DNA of 64,000 bases, from positions 206,554 to 270,553 of the forward strand of contig MNCI01006819.1 of NCBI GenBank assembly GCA_015680685.1, read 5' to 3'. This document shows, piece by piece, positions 1 to 11,882 of this stretch. The position numbers and the translations under genes were made by a program. Each line of letters begins with the position of its first letter. Positions within the stretch are counted from its first letter, which is position 1. The notes under the pieces were generated by a model. It was not told where the DNA came from. It did not search any database and saw only the letters and a program-made list of their open reading frames with translations. Origin of the DNA: Gnetum montanum (Eukaryota; Streptophyta; Gnetopsida; Gnetales; Gnetaceae).

Positions 1-1100
1 TCTCAAGGTGGAAGAACCCTCTTTTCCAGTACAACAATCATTAGAAGAAGTCGAGGCAAAGATCAATAAGATGTTGGAATGGATGTATAAAAAGTGTGAA
101 GAACGCATCAATATCATTAAAGATAGAGTTTTGACAACCCAAGAAGCAGGACAAAACATTAGACAATTGGAACGAAGGGATAAGGAAAATAAGAGTTCAA
201 CTACCAATCATATGTATGAATGCAACATATGCATGTACGATCACCCCAAGGGACAATGCCCAATATTGTTACATTTATATGATCATTGGGGAAAGACGTT
301 ACACCTAGAGTTCATACAAAGATATTGTGTTTGATCATAGTGGCAATAATCCTAGTTGTGGGGGAAGCCACCCCTAAACTAGAGACACCCTTCGTATCAT
401 CCAAATCTAAACGCTTACCTAGTCCAGTACCCTGTTTCTCCAACTGGGCCAACATACTCTATCTCACCACAGTACCATTCTCCTCAATACTATTAGCCCC
501 TGTCTTCACCACCTTGTGTATCCTACACTTCTCCTCAATTTCAACATTCTCATCCTTTCCCTCCTTATACATCACCACCAACTGTTCCTAAGGTTTTTGC
601 ACCACAGCAACAACCCACGAACATTACTTGTGCTACTACTTCCAACAGTATTGAGAAGCCTCCTCAACATCCAAAGCGTCCCTTCTTTAAACATGATCAT
701 AAGAAGGGACAACATAATTCCAAGGCCACTACATCCTCCAGCTCTGCACAAGTCCAACACTGTGGTGCACCCTTACCTTCGAACCCAACGCCTCATGTTA
801 CTTTATTAGGGCCACCAACTCACACTCCAACAACCATACGGCCCAATTAACACAGCTATGGAAGGCATCATCCCAATCTTTGCATACTATCTAATGGTCC
901 CACATATCATAGTGGGTCAACTCATTTTCTAGGAACTACATCATATAAATTGCCCCACTATGCTTGTTACAATCAGGTGTGTGAACCCCGATGGGGTAAA
1001 TATGACCCAGTCCGAATATTTCCAACATGCAAGGATCATCATTTTCCATTTATTAATCATTTCCATCCTCAACTGATTAGTTATGGGGGATATCCCCCAT
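1..1100 (+). pseudogene. gag: A internal region 1: gag C-terminal part with zinc-knuckle-like motif
   Basis: This is the 3' part of a gag frame whose start lies left of the window. The first ~100 codons are acidic and helical. A knuckle-like Cys-X2-Cys-X3-His-X4-Cys motif (CNICMYDHPKGQC) is encoded at 221-259. The Pro/Tyr/His-rich tail that follows is broken by frameshifts and stops. The same order, including the HPKG core, recurs at 7311-8020 and 42600-43250, which identifies it as family A gag. It ends near 1100 in ATGGGGGATATCCCCCATTTT, after which a T-rich stretch leads to the PPT. No pol follows, so this unit was gag-only at its 3' end. One ambiguous base (N) lies at 1201. Confidence 0.7.
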
Positions 1101-1218
1101 TTTAATAATAAGCAAGATTAATAACCATCTTTTATTTTCTTTAATTTTACAAATTTTTGTTTTCCAATTTTTTAGTTTTCAATTTCTTGTTTTATCTTTT
1201 NACCCAGAATGAAGAAGG

Positions 1219-1234
1219 ATGGACCAAGAGGGAA
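1219..1234 (+). other. Polypurine tract of A internal region 1
   Basis: The purine-rich ATGGACCAAGAGGGAA lies directly before the TG that opens LTR A1. The matching site before LTR A2 (19325-19341, AAAGAACCAAGGGGGGA) is in the same place relative to the conserved TCATCAAGGGG block. Both the boundary and the LTR start are inferred from this comparison. Confidence 0.6.
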
Positions 1235-2249
1235 TGATTAGTATGTGACATCAAGGGGACTTGCAGATTCTCTTTGGTGATGTCTGTGGGAGTTATCATG
1301 CGACATGGTTGTACTTGATCCTTGTAGATCTAATGAAAAATGGGAGTAAGAGTAATAAAAAAGGGCACTCAAAAATCCAATGCTGTTCTAGGGGGTCCCA
1401 CTGGAAATACATGCACCCATGCCTAAAGGTTGGCAGCTGCTCTACATTTAGTAGTCAAAAAAAAAGAGAAAAGAAAAAAAAGAAGGAAGTGTCACAAAAA
1501 AAAATCACTCCTCCCTTGAATAACACGCCAAGTGATCGTACGCCTTGTTGTTATGGTACTCTCATAGTTGCTCATGGTGGGAAAAAACAATGTGATGTCA
1601 CTACTTAGAGGAATGGACTTGGTCCTGATCTTAGAACGATGGGTTAATAACACGTTAATCATGCTTTACAAGCAGGATTCACTGTGCCTTGGGTTAGTTA
1701 CCTCATGCCCCAATCTCTACAATCCCTTTCTATAGTTCATCTCATCTCACTGTTTGTGTAATTGTGGTTCATGTCACATGTAACATAGAATTCTTACCTC
1801 ATTCTAGTGATGTTTACATGTGTGTGTTTTGTGGAATCACTGCGTATTACATTTAACCCTTCTAGTGCCCACAGACACTTTAAGTGTGGTTACACAAGGG
1901 CATTATAGGTTGGAACCTGCTTTGGGGAGGACCCACTTGTGTAATATTTTGTAATCTTCGCTTATGACATAGCTCACACACACCATTTCTTACCCTCAAT
2001 ATATTTTTAACAATTTTCTTTCCCTACTATTACCCCTCTAAATTTCAACTTTCCTATGTACCATCACATAGCCTTTTTCTCTACCACCCAAGGTCCTTAT
2101 TGATAAAATCCACAGATCATTATTTGTGCCTTCAAATCCATCTAATTACATTAGAACCACTTAAAAATTGCCTAATGTCCTAAGTTACAACGTTGATTTC
2201 AAGAAAATCCCTAAAATTTCAGTATTTTTGTGGTTCCCAATGTCACTAG

Positions 2250-2311
2250 GGTCGTGATATCGCATATGCGATGTATCATACACAATATCGCATCCCCAAA
2301 ACCTATAAATA
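2250..2311 (+). promoter_or_regulatory. First TATA promoter of LTR A1 with GATATCGC-type words
   Basis: TATAAATA stands at 2304-2311. The 55 bases upstream hold repeated palindromic words: GTGATATCGCATATGCGATG and ACAATATCGCAT. The downstream region matches LTR A2 after its own TATA-like box at 20375. It lies about 480 bases upstream of the frame starting at 2791, so it is the likely promoter of that frame. Confidence 0.55.
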
Positions 2312-2566
2312 GGTGATCCCCCCCCACAACACTTAAGCCTCATTTTCCACACATCACGCGGGGGAGTTTTTCAAATTTTTCTCTAGGACTTGCAAGTATG
2401 ACACCCTTGCTTTTCTACCCATATCTCGCTCGCTGGTACTTCGATTTTCATTTCGTCTGAACCTACTTAAACTTGGAGTGTTCAGCTTAGTCGTGGGGGA
2501 GGGACACCTACCAAATAGTGCCTAACTTTTTTGAAATTTTTCATCGGCCAAAGGATATTATTAACA

Positions 2567-2790
2567 GTAATTAGTTGTAAATTAAGAATAAAATGTGCCA
2601 AAAAATCATTTAATCCTTTAGGTACCCCAGAAGATTAAAATTGGAAACCACCTAAGTAAAATAGACTCATTATTACAATCTTTTGGGAAATATCACATGG
2701 AGATAAAAAAATTCATTAATTAAGGTAAGCAGTAAGGTATAACTTAACTTCAAAAACAACCTTACTAACGCTTGGCTCATGTGATTGCAG
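2567..2790 (+). other. Candidate 5' intron of the LTR-borne frame (A1)
   Basis: A GT donor (CA|GTAATT) and an acceptor (GTGATTGCAG) immediately before ATG match a GT donor (GG|GTAAGA) and acceptor (TTGATTATAG) before ATG in LTR A2, with sequence homology on both sides. Both copies would place the start codon as the first three bases after the splice. No transcript evidence is available here. Confidence 0.4.
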
Positions 2791-4750
2791 ATGGCCCCGA
2801 AATGTGGACAAAAGGAAGGTCTTACTCAAGGTGGAAGAAAATGACCCAAGAGAGGTGGAAGACAAGATCCTACCAGATAACATGTAGAACAGGAGGAGCA
2901 ATCATTCAGTATCCATCAAGAGGACCCTCCTACCGTACAGTCCGGGTAGGCAAAAATAGGAACTGCTGCAGTGCCTGAATAGGGACAACATCTTACGTTG
3001 TCCCAAGATTATGTTCAGTCCATCCATGAAAAGTCCACATTCACTGTGGTGATTGTGGAATTGAACTTTGAATCTTTTGCATAGATTTCTCTTGAGGCTG
3101 TTAGGAATCACCTCAAAGGGTCTACCTTATGGCCTACCCTCTCTGAAAGAGGTGCCTGGTACCTAGGGGAGATGTACCAATTTTGGCACAACAGAGAGCA
3201 AGGCACCACTATCAATATTTGTGGTGTGATAGTTGATTTCTCCACATAGGCCATTTTGTAAGTGTTAAACCTTCCGAATATAGGGCCAAAAGTTGCTTAG
3301 TTATCCATCTGTTCAAACCTCGATGTGTGACGAGATTGGTTGGAAAGGGCTTATGGAAGAGATAAGACATTTGGTGAGTTGACGATGGAAGAGCGGATCT
3401 ACTTTAAAATTGGAACATATCACCTCTTCCCCACTAAGGGCTTAAAGAGAATATCAATGTATGCGGCAAGAGGATGTGTAGTGCTAATGGGAAGGATTAA
3501 TACTAACCTACCCCATCTATATTTAATGGAGATCTTGAGGCGGTTTGAGGAATGGAAGATAGGGAAGATGGCGTTTCCTTTCCCTTGTCTTATAAAAAAG
3601 CTTTGTCAACGTGTTGGTATCCGAGGATACACTAATGATGTCCTTCAAAAAGCCCAAAATGCTTCCCATGCTAAACTGTTAAAGCCACTAGCTACAAGGA
3701 AAATTATTGGTGAGACGTTGGGAATAGAAGAAGAAAAAGAAAAGATGGCTAGAGCAACTACAACTCAACTTGCAGGACCCAGACAACCTCCAAGCACAAG
3801 ACCCAGTCAAAAATAGGAAGTAGAGCCCAACATAGGCTAGGATCAACCACTGCCACAAGACTACAGACCGTCGATGAGCCATCTTAGGGCCATTGCTAAG
3901 ACAATCAGTTGGGGGAGTCGTGATGACACAAATCTCTTCTGTGCCATTGATGATGCCATTCAATCCACTGTTTCTTTGGATTGCACAAGGGGAAAAGTGT
4001 CTATTCATACAAGAGGAGGGGAAAGTAGTTGGTCACAATAGATCTCAGGAAATGCAGCATCTTTCCAAGTGCAATTAGAAATTGGTGAAGGGGCCACTGT
4101 GGTGGTCATGCAACACCAAGGTGCCATAAGAGCCATAGATGTGGTCGTAGACCATATCAAAGAATCATTTAACACACTTATTGTGCCACTAGCAGATCTC
4201 ACAGGAGCATGGGATGCTCAAATTTTGGCTGGAACCTCAATGACTCCTGCAGAACATGAGGATGCGCTTGATTGATTGTTCCAAATAAGGCAAGTAATAA
4301 CGTCCATATTTGAGATCTCTTAGGATGTTACAGCAATTCAATTAGACCTCATTTTCACAAAGGGGAAGCTGGTCTTAACAGAATTGAGGGCCGAGTAGGT
4401 TGAAGTAGAGGTGCAAAAATTACAAGAGCATCTTGTGGCCCTACAAGCAGCATAGTGGGATCCTTTGCAATTTGTTCCCACAGACTAGCTAGATAATTTC
4501 AAAACTGAGCAACTAACCAAGATAATAGTGGAGAATAAAAGGATGGTGGAATAAAAAGAGAAGGATGACTAGGGTGCCTCTATGGCACAAGCGCACACTT
4601 ATGCGCATGGCAAGGCACTCAAGGCCTTACAAGAGGAGAAACTCTAGGCCTAGTTCGATGCCATCAAATCCCAAAACCTAGAGTGCAAGAACAGGAAAAG
4701 ACACCCATGTAGGAGCCATTGCCACCAGGAACTACATGAGTTCCATCCAA
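2791..4750 (+). pseudogene. LTR-borne long reading frame, copy A1 (plant-transposon-type protein)
   Basis: The frame opens MAPKCGQKEG, then carries stops and probable shifts. It recovers from about 3050 in a single frame that aligns with LTR A2 from 21210 to 22440. Conserved blocks, in order, are GAWYLGEMYQFWHN, TTINICGV, the open stretch 3340-3816 (YFKIGTYHLFPTK; FPFPCLIKKLCQR), QDYRPSMSHL, ASFQVQLE, DHIKESFN and AGTSMTP. A helical Gln/Glu-rich tail ends near 4750. The middle resembles the 'putative plant transposon protein' domain as I recall it (LLP, LMGR-IN, FP-LI-LC). The function is unknown. Shared wording without shared stops shows it was once coding. It lies inside the LTR, between two TATA boxes. 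Confidence 0.55.
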
Positions 4751-4944
4751 TTTTGTAATCATAGGATTTTCTTTTGTGTTGTATCTCAATTTTTTTCTGA
4801 CTCCACACTGTGGCATGAATCCATTCTAGTCAGTCAATAATCCCATACCTATCCACTGTGTAATCAATGGAGCTTTTTCTCACTTGATCTTATTCTCACT
4901 TTAACTTGAGGATGAGTTTTCATTCAGTTGTGGGGGTATGATGA

Positions 4945-5043
4945 GTTATGGATATCGCACACATGATATCGCACACGCGATATCGTAGCCTAGCCGCAAT
5001 ATAGCATACGCAATATCGTAGCTTGTCTCCTCATCTATAAATA
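4945..5043 (+). promoter_or_regulatory. Second TATA promoter of LTR A1 with tandem GATATCGC words
   Basis: TATAAATA stands at 5036-5043. It is preceded by GATATCGCACACATGATATC, a second GCACACGCGATATCG copy, and further CAATATCGTAGC words. It lies after the LTR-borne frame and about 740 bases before the PBS, the usual place for the start of the genomic RNA. LTR A2 has the counterpart at 22557-22564. Confidence 0.55.
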
Positions 5044-5780
5044 AGAGGTAGACAGATTAGGAAATAAGTTAGTTTTAGAGTGATTTAGTTCTTAGTTAAG
5101 TATTTTCATTTCTTTCTCTCCCTTTTTCTCTTAATGTATGCCCACAGTGTGGTGATTGTAACTATACGACATCTTTATTCGAGTGTGACGTACTTGGACA
5201 AGCACATGACCGACAATAAAGATCAAGATTACTTCATCATTGCAGCATTTACTCAGTTTAATCATTTAATTAATTATTATTTACTGCTTTCTTAGTTAAT
5301 ATCTCTCACCCTTAAACTCATGTTAAAATGCGGAATGAGTACGACTTGATTATGAGCACTTAAGTGTGACTACTTGGTAACCCAGTAGCATACCTAGGAT
5401 CTGTGCTTGGTAATCCCAATGGTAGTCATGCACAAAGTCCAAGGGGTGTATGGATAATCAAGGAATGAATGCTCATCACACTTAGGCTAGATTAGATTCC
5501 TTCTCACCCTTCTCTCCTAGCTTAGTTAATATTAATTTCCATTGCCTTCAGGAGTAGCATTAGATTAGAAACCCATCATACACCTCACTCTGGACTAAAC
5601 CATACATGGAAAATCTAATACTAGTCCAGGTGGGAAGACAGTGAACTGTGACCTAAGGATAACTATCTAGATGCCACAACTAGTCCATCTGCAGAGTTTG
5701 ACTTGATGGCGCGTGTAACACTCATATTTGTATGGTTGAGTGTAGGGGTACCTCGCCACTCATCACTCACCACTCATCAT

Positions 5781-5798
5781 TGGCACCATTTCTAGGGA
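5781..5798 (+). other. Primer binding site, A internal region 2
   Basis: TGGCACCATTTCTAGGGA follows the LTR end. It resembles the tRNA-Asp-type site used by Athila elements (TGGCGCC...GGGGA), with several transitions. The copy at 40686 (TGGCACCATTGTCAAGGA) sits in the same position. Confidence 0.6.
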
Positions 5799-5989
5799 TG
5801 GTGCTAGTTATCTAGATTAGTTATATTATACACAATTTCTATATTTGCATTAATGATATATCTTTTAGAAACATTAGAGCACACACACCATAAATCAACA
5901 ATAATATCTCTATCACAAGGAAGTGATAATGCACTGTATAGCGAAAGCATTCATTAGAGAAATAACTAGATATACAATGAAGAAAATTG

Positions 5990-8025
5990 GAGTGACTAAC
6001 CTTATGCAGGGATTTCATATGTTCATGATTACCCTAATGACACTCAAAGATCACATTCATCTAAGATAGACCACCTTGGAGAAGATGAAGTAAGTCCTGG
6101 ACCAAGGGAGGCCTTAAGGCCTAATACCTCCTCAAAACCTAGAAAAGATAAATCAAAGGACCAAAGGGAGAACTCTAGGAGCCATGGCAATTCCCCCAGT
6201 TCTTCATCTTCTTCTCCTCCTTCAACATCTAGTTCTGGTGAAGATGAACATAGGTATAAAGATAAAGCTCCTCTAAAGGGTCAAAATAAAAATAAAAATA
6301 AAACATGTAGAAATAGTCAAGGTCATCAACATGAGCATAGGAAAAATCATCATAATCAACCACATAGAAACTCTTATTATAACATGACCAATGATAATGA
6401 ACCCTTGTTGGCCACTAAGAGTACAATGCAAATCATATAGGTAGTTAAGATCTCTCACAGGCATTGCAAAGAGGGTTTCCTACCTAGGCTTCATATGAAT
6501 AATATTTCTAAGTTTGTAGGAGGCTATGATTTGGATCCACAACATCATTTACAAGCCTTGCATGATGCCTGTATCTCATACAACATTGAAAGTGGGTGGA
6601 AAAATCTTAATCTTTTTCCTAGGATACTAATTAACAGAGTCGAAGTGTGGTATAGATTGTTGAGACCCAGTTCACTTCAACAGGGGTCCATAATGCTGGA
6701 ACTCTTCAACGAGAAATACCAAAACTATGTGAGGGTATCTAACCTGAGGAGATAGATCCAAGGATGGAAGTAAGAACAAAATGAATCCTTGGACATGGCC
6801 TTAGATAGATATTATTCCTTATTGAATAGATGCTTAGGCCATGGTTTCTCCAAAGAAAAGAAACTTTTCCACATCATAGATGGGCTTCATAATGAAACAA
6901 GTAAGACTCTTAGGATGTATTCCCAATGACAATTATACAAGCTACAACCCCATTAGATCCGAGAGCTAATCGAACATGTGGCAAAAAAAGAAGGAGAGAT
7001 ATACAAATGGGAGAATGTTGAGAAATATCACTGGGACCCAACTCTTCAATGGAAGTAGGTCCATATCTATGGTAAGGAGGAGGAGGCAGCTCTTGATAAG
7101 GTGCTTTCGTAACAAACCTTACCAATGCAGAAGCCTATTGATGAACTTAAAGCAAAGTTTAATAGGATGTCAAAGTGGATATATGAAAATGTTACAACTC
7201 TTGTAGAAATGATAGAGAAGAATCTAATGCAAACCAAATTAGGAAATCATAGTAAATAGAGAAAGAAGAACCAAGAAATAGTTAGGAACACTCTTTGGCC
7301 AACTGGGAAAATGGCTGAAGAAAGTGAGACTATAGACTCAACCACAGACAAAGATAACAGATGTAACATCTATATATATGACCATCCAAAGGGTCATTGC
7401 CTAATCTTGTTACATCCACATGATTATTTGGCAAGTTCATTAAATCTAAATTTTGTACAAAAGCACATGCCTAGAAGATTTTCTTTCCCACACGGTAATT
7501 ATAGATGGCCCCACAACCAATCGTACTATCCTAGGGGGACTTATTACCAACCTCAACACAATCATCAACCATAGTGGCAACAACCATGGTCATGGGAGAG
7601 GCCACCACTAAATCAGCCCTATCCTTTCTATTTGCTAAAACTGCATGGATATTATGTTCAACACCTTGTTTCTCCAACTAGTTCTACATCCTCTACTTCA
7701 AATCACCACTATCACTCTCTCAAGTACCATCAACCCATGACATCCCCTAAGGGATCACCACCTCATGCCTATTACCATTCATCCTACCCTCTATATTCTC
7801 ATATTTTACCTCATTACATGCCACCACCAATGACATAGGAAGGTTTAGCATCACAATATCAACAAACAAATGCCACTTGTATTGCAAATGTCCATAGACA
7901 TGCTGATACTAGTAGGTCTCAACCGCAACATCAGAAATGTCCCTTCTTTAGAAAATGTCGTAAGCTAAAGAAAAACACCCATGGACCTACCACATCATCT
8001 AAACTAGCACAATGCTAATCTAGTG
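5990..8025 (+). pseudogene. gag: A internal region 2: gag, 5' and central part
   Basis: The start is a short leader, then a Ser/Pro/charged region (6060-6450). A retrotransposon-gag-like core at 6495-7250 follows. It includes FVGGYDLDPQHHLQALHDAC, WYRLLRP, LFNEKYQNY and LFHIIDGL in one recoverable frame with stops. The knuckle-like motif at 7362-7400 has lost its second Cys (Tyr). A Pro/Tyr/His-rich tail then runs into B at 8026, and the frame text resumes at 18600. The core aligns with gag 3 at 41800-42490. The role would be the particle shell, but the frame is broken in many places and non-functional. Confidence 0.7.
8021..8025. repeat. Target-site duplication of B, left copy
   Basis: TAGTG stands directly before the TG of the left B LTR. 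An identical TAGTG follows the right LTR at 18595-18599. The flanks join into one continuous gag tail like that at 715-790. Confidence 0.85.
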
Positions 8026-10165
8026 TGTACCGTTTGAAATCATCGGTGTCGGGCTGGAATGTTACGGGCACTGAAAGATTCACAGACAAGCATAGCAGAC
8101 CCTACCTCCACTTGTGGGAAAGTTGGAAATGGATGAAGGTAGAGTGCCTTGGATGGTCTGCACACGGATCAAACAAGGACTTCCCCAACGTTTGCCGCTA
8201 CAACACGTTGGGTTATATGTAAACTGCAACTAAATGTAAACTAGTACGAAACATATAGAAAATGTAAACGTGCATAAACATAGAAAATGATGTAAACTGT
8301 AAAGAAAGTTGGCCAAATGTATCAAATGTATTGAAAAAGAGTGTGTAAAAAGCATCGGTCTATATGCAGTTGTGGATCTACACAAGGCAGACGTATAGCC
8401 CTGGTTGATGAGGATGGGTGATGACAACTACTGGGAATTTCTGCAGGCACAGTGTGAATGTTGTATGCTCAGCGTGTAGGATGTATGCCTAGCATGTGAG
8501 ATCTGTGCTCCCATGATCTATGTGTGAAAATGACCAACATTTTGAACCTCACCCAAACCGAACGCAACCTTGATTTAGTCAAAAATTGGGGTTTTTATAT
8601 GATCTTAGAGCGTGGAATTCGGATCTGGAGTGGGATGATTGGCTATGGGAGGAGAAATTTATGGATCTGGAGATAGGTGGGTCATTGACTGGTGTGAAAG
8701 AGTAAAATTTACAAGTGTACAACGTGAACACTATCCAGTTCACACGTTGGGCGTGTAGATCCTCAGCGTGTGAACTTTCATGCCCACAGAAAGTGAATGA
8801 ATGATAGTTGTACAATAGATTTCATGGTTCTAACCTATAGATCTGAGCTCTCGCATCCTTTTTCTAGATTTAGCATGTCATTCTAAGCTCCTGGTTGTCT
8901 TGGCATATCCATAGAGCTTCTAGCATGTGAGTTTGGACATTTGGCGTGTTTCTGTACCCTCATACGCTGGGCGTATACGCTCCATACGCTAGACAACAAG
9001 TGGTCAAGAGGGAAAGATTTTGACCTATATTTTGATTTTTGAAGCTAGTTTTGACCATTTATCTGGATGATTTATGTCCTAAGGATGCTACCTATCAAAT
9101 TTGGGCTCATTTGGACTTGATTTGGTAGGGTTTTGGGAGGCCTGATGTTGAGCATGTTGGCCACATGCTGGGCGTATAGGCCAACGTGTGAGCATGAAAA
9201 CTGCAATTTAGGAATCAGATCCGGTACGATGGGGTGTGTAAACTGATCCTTGTGTCTTGGTAGTCCTCCAAGTCATCTAGGCGCTAATTTTGACTTTGTT
9301 TCGATGGATTTTTGGGCTCATCTCTGAGGTGCATGCTGGCTGTACGTTGGGCGTATACGCTGGGCGTATAGGCCAGCATGTGAGGCCAAAAATGATACTT
9401 TTGATGTCTAAAATGGACTTTTTTGAAGCCTGTGATGATGTAGACTAGATGTCCATGTCCCAAGGGTCAACCCCATGCTAAAAAATTACCTAAAAGGGCC
9501 TGTTTGACCTTGTCCTTTGTGCCACACGCTGGATGTACACGCTGGGTGTGCAGGATGTACATGCTCAGCGTGTGAACTCAAAAGTGCATGATTTCAAGGT
9601 AACAAGTTGATTTTCTTGAGCCCATGATGATTCCTAACAATTTACCTATCTTTGAGAGTCAATGCCTTGTGAAAATCTTACTCTGAAGTGTCTATTTTGT
9701 GTCATCTTTGAAGTCATACACTAGGAGTATACGCTGGGCGTGTGAGCCAGCGTGTAGGCAGGAAATGATCCATTTGGTGCCAAAAATTTGATTGTTAGGA
9801 TCTTAAGACCTACCTAGGACCTTAGGAATGGTCATGGGGAGTCTAGACCTTCGATTCTGGCCTATTTCAATGAGTTTTTAAGGCTCAAAAGTTGCTGCAC
9901 GCTGGGCCATAAGCTGGGCATGTATAGGCTAGTGTACAGGATGCATACTTAGTGAAAACGAAGTATTTTGAGCCCAAAATTTTTTAGGTTTGATGCCAGA
10001 TGTCACTATAGTCATTTTTGGGTCCCATGGAACCATTTCTTGCTCAATTCGACTCCATTTGAAGCTATCTGTGAGGTCCTCAAGCTTCAGTCATGTTGGG
10101 GAGCATCATGACTTAGCTCGATTCTTGTCGGAGAAGTGCTAAGCTTAGAATTTTGTGGTGTTTCA
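8026..10165 (-). repeat. B left LTR (3' LTR)
   Basis: It runs from TGTACC to TTTCA on the + strand and aligns with 16481-18594 throughout. A TATA-like TATAAAAA is at 8592-8599 on the minus strand. The region 8900-9950 is dense in CGCTGGGCGTATACGC-type words and their complements, such as 9344-9383. No gene is seen inside. The element orientation is set by the PPT at its right edge. Confidence 0.85.
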
Positions 10166-10179
10166 TTGGCTCCTCTTTG
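10166..10179 (-). other. Polypurine tract of B
   Basis: Read on the minus strand this is CAAAGAGGAGCCAA, followed at once by the LTR start TGAAACACC. The same motif precedes the 3' LTRs of C (38887-38900) and D (47255-47268). Confidence 0.8.
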
Positions 10180-11335
10180 TTGACTCTTGGAGGAATCGAC
10201 CCAAGAAGCATCGAAAAAGAAGTAAAAAACACCACAAGAAACTTGGTAGAAATATTATCCTTTGGCACTTGGCTAGATGTCATCGCACTGTGTTTAGTAG
10301 TACATGGGATTGAGGAAATGAAGTTTGTAGCTGGATAGGTAAATGAAAATTGTGGGGATTGGGAGCTAATCAAGGGATTTTTCATGGTGAAGGGGATGCT
10401 CTGGTGTGTATATGGGTGATGTTGATCCTTGTCAATAGCCATTGTCTAGCAAACTTGGAACCAAGACATGAGGTGTACGTCCTTTGGTAGAACAAGACTC
10501 TTGTTTAGTGTTTAAGAGGACTTGTTGGCACAACCAAAGTCACATGATGATGTGTTGTGTTCTTTGGAGGAACAGGGCCTCTATTTAATGTTAAAGGGAA
10601 CCTGTTGGCAGAGAGCCAAATCCATGCAATGAGATGTTACTTGAGCGTTTGAGACATGAGTACTTGCTTCCAAGACAACTGCCTTCCCGCCTAGGGCTTG
10701 TATGGGAAGTGCCAAGGGTCTTATGTTTCTTTTTGGCTTTTTTTCTCTTTGCTCTTTGCTCTTTTGTTCTTTTGTTATTTTTTCTTTTTCTTTTTCTTTT
10801 TCTTTCGTTCCTTTTTATTTTTTTTTGTTTCTTTATATATATTTTTTGTAAAGAGCTTTGTTTTGATCTTGCACTCATGCGCAAGTGCCATGTTGTGTGT
10901 TGCAACTGCTTAAAAGTGTTGCAGTGTGCAACGGTGTGCTCAATGTTTTAGGATGCACTGGGTGTGTCAGGGGTCTAACTGAGTAGAGTATGTTGAGGAA
11001 TAGATGGGAAGTGTAACTAGAAATGCACCAGTGAATGGCTCGATTAACATTGTGACATGTGTTAGGAACAATGTGGTACCTTGCTACTGTGATGAAGTGC
11101 ATTTTTTTATGATCACCTCTAAGTGTCATCCTACAAACACAACTCCAAGAAGACAAGAAAATCATGAGTGAGTGAGTAAGCTTAGACCTGAACAACCACT
11201 GATGAAACAAAGGCACCAGATGAGATTTCAGACATTGAATATGAATGGCAGCAATGTTGTTAAGATCAACTAATGATGAGTGAGGCAGCAGCTCTAATGA
11301 AGTTTGAATGCAACTACAGATCGGGAGGCTAGAGA
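10180..11335 (-). other. B 3' untranslated region
   Basis: No coding similarity is seen. It contains a long T-rich run on the + strand (10735-10850) and sequence resembling the corresponding part of D (47270-48600). In an autonomous relative, RT and integrase would lie between the protease and this point. Here the space is empty, which marks B as defective by deletion or as a derived non-autonomous form. Confidence 0.5.
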
Positions 11336-11339
11336 TGAA

Positions 11340-11760
11340 GCTACCAGTTTATAGTCATAGCAGACTATCGTGGGTTAGTTTTATGTCATAACTCGTTGGA
11401 CGTTGCCAGTTTAGCATCATAGCGGATGGCACATTGCTAGTTTATAGTCTTGGTGGACTGTGGAGAGGCAAACCAGTTTATAGTCTTAGCGGACTCTGGC
11501 AAACAAAACTATGGTAGTTTAATGTCATACCAGATGGGTGCTAGTTTATTGTCATTGCGGACGAACTGTGGTGCCAGTTTATTGTCATAACGCTAGGACG
11601 ATGGATTATACGTGTTAGTTGTGATGCTAGTTTATTGTCATAATGCCAGGATGATGGATTAGATGTGTTAGTTGTGGTGCCAGTTTATCGTCATAACGCC
11701 ATGACGAATCTGTGGTATTAGTTTACCATCATGATGCTAGGAAGAATTTGTGGTTGCATG
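11340..11760 (-). repeat. Degenerate TTAAACTAGC-type array in B
   Basis: About ten units spaced roughly 30-50 bases read on the + strand as (C/T)TAGTTTATTGTCATAACGC or CCAGTTTATAGTCTTAGCGGAC. On the minus strand the core is GTCNTAAACTGGC or GTCNTAAACTAGC. The same core makes arrays in C (29470-29800, 34040-34520, 37640-37960) and D (48640-48990, 52620-52945, 58150-58390). The units differ from one another as much as the copies do, so the array is old. Confidence 0.7.
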
Positions 11761-11882
11761 CGTGTGTGTTTGTATGATCCTACAAATAAAAGCAACTAGA
11801 GAAAACAATGTTAAGTAGCAACTACAGAAAAAATGAATTGAAATGCACCAATAAATAGAAAATAATGTGAAACGGTGGTAGT

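Larger units (their letters stand above)
1235..5779 (+). repeat. LTR A1 (about 4.5 kb, contains a reading frame)
   Basis: It begins with TG after a PPT and ends with CATCA just before the PBS-like TTGGCACC. It aligns piecewise along its length with LTR A2: the CATCAAGGGG start, the AATGAAAAATGG block near 1330, two TATA regions, a long decayed frame, and the TGGTTG(A/G)G block near 5735. Stretches without coding signal (1240-2250 and 5050-5779) show only this LTR homology. At about 4.5 kb it is far longer than most plant LTRs. The long frame lies wholly inside it. Confidence 0.65.

Noticed and set aside
1261-1608. Open frame of 115 codons at the start of LTR A1
   Set aside because: No matching frame in LTR A2 (19370-19700) and it passes through A-rich simple sequence.
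10634-10951. Open frame rich in Phe/Leu
   Set aside because: It reads through a T-rich low-complexity run in the B 3' region; no homologue in C or D.
11340-11760. Regular short repeats that could suggest a CRISPR array
   Set aside because: Units are degenerate, spacers vary and resemble each other, and the context is a plant retrotransposon.
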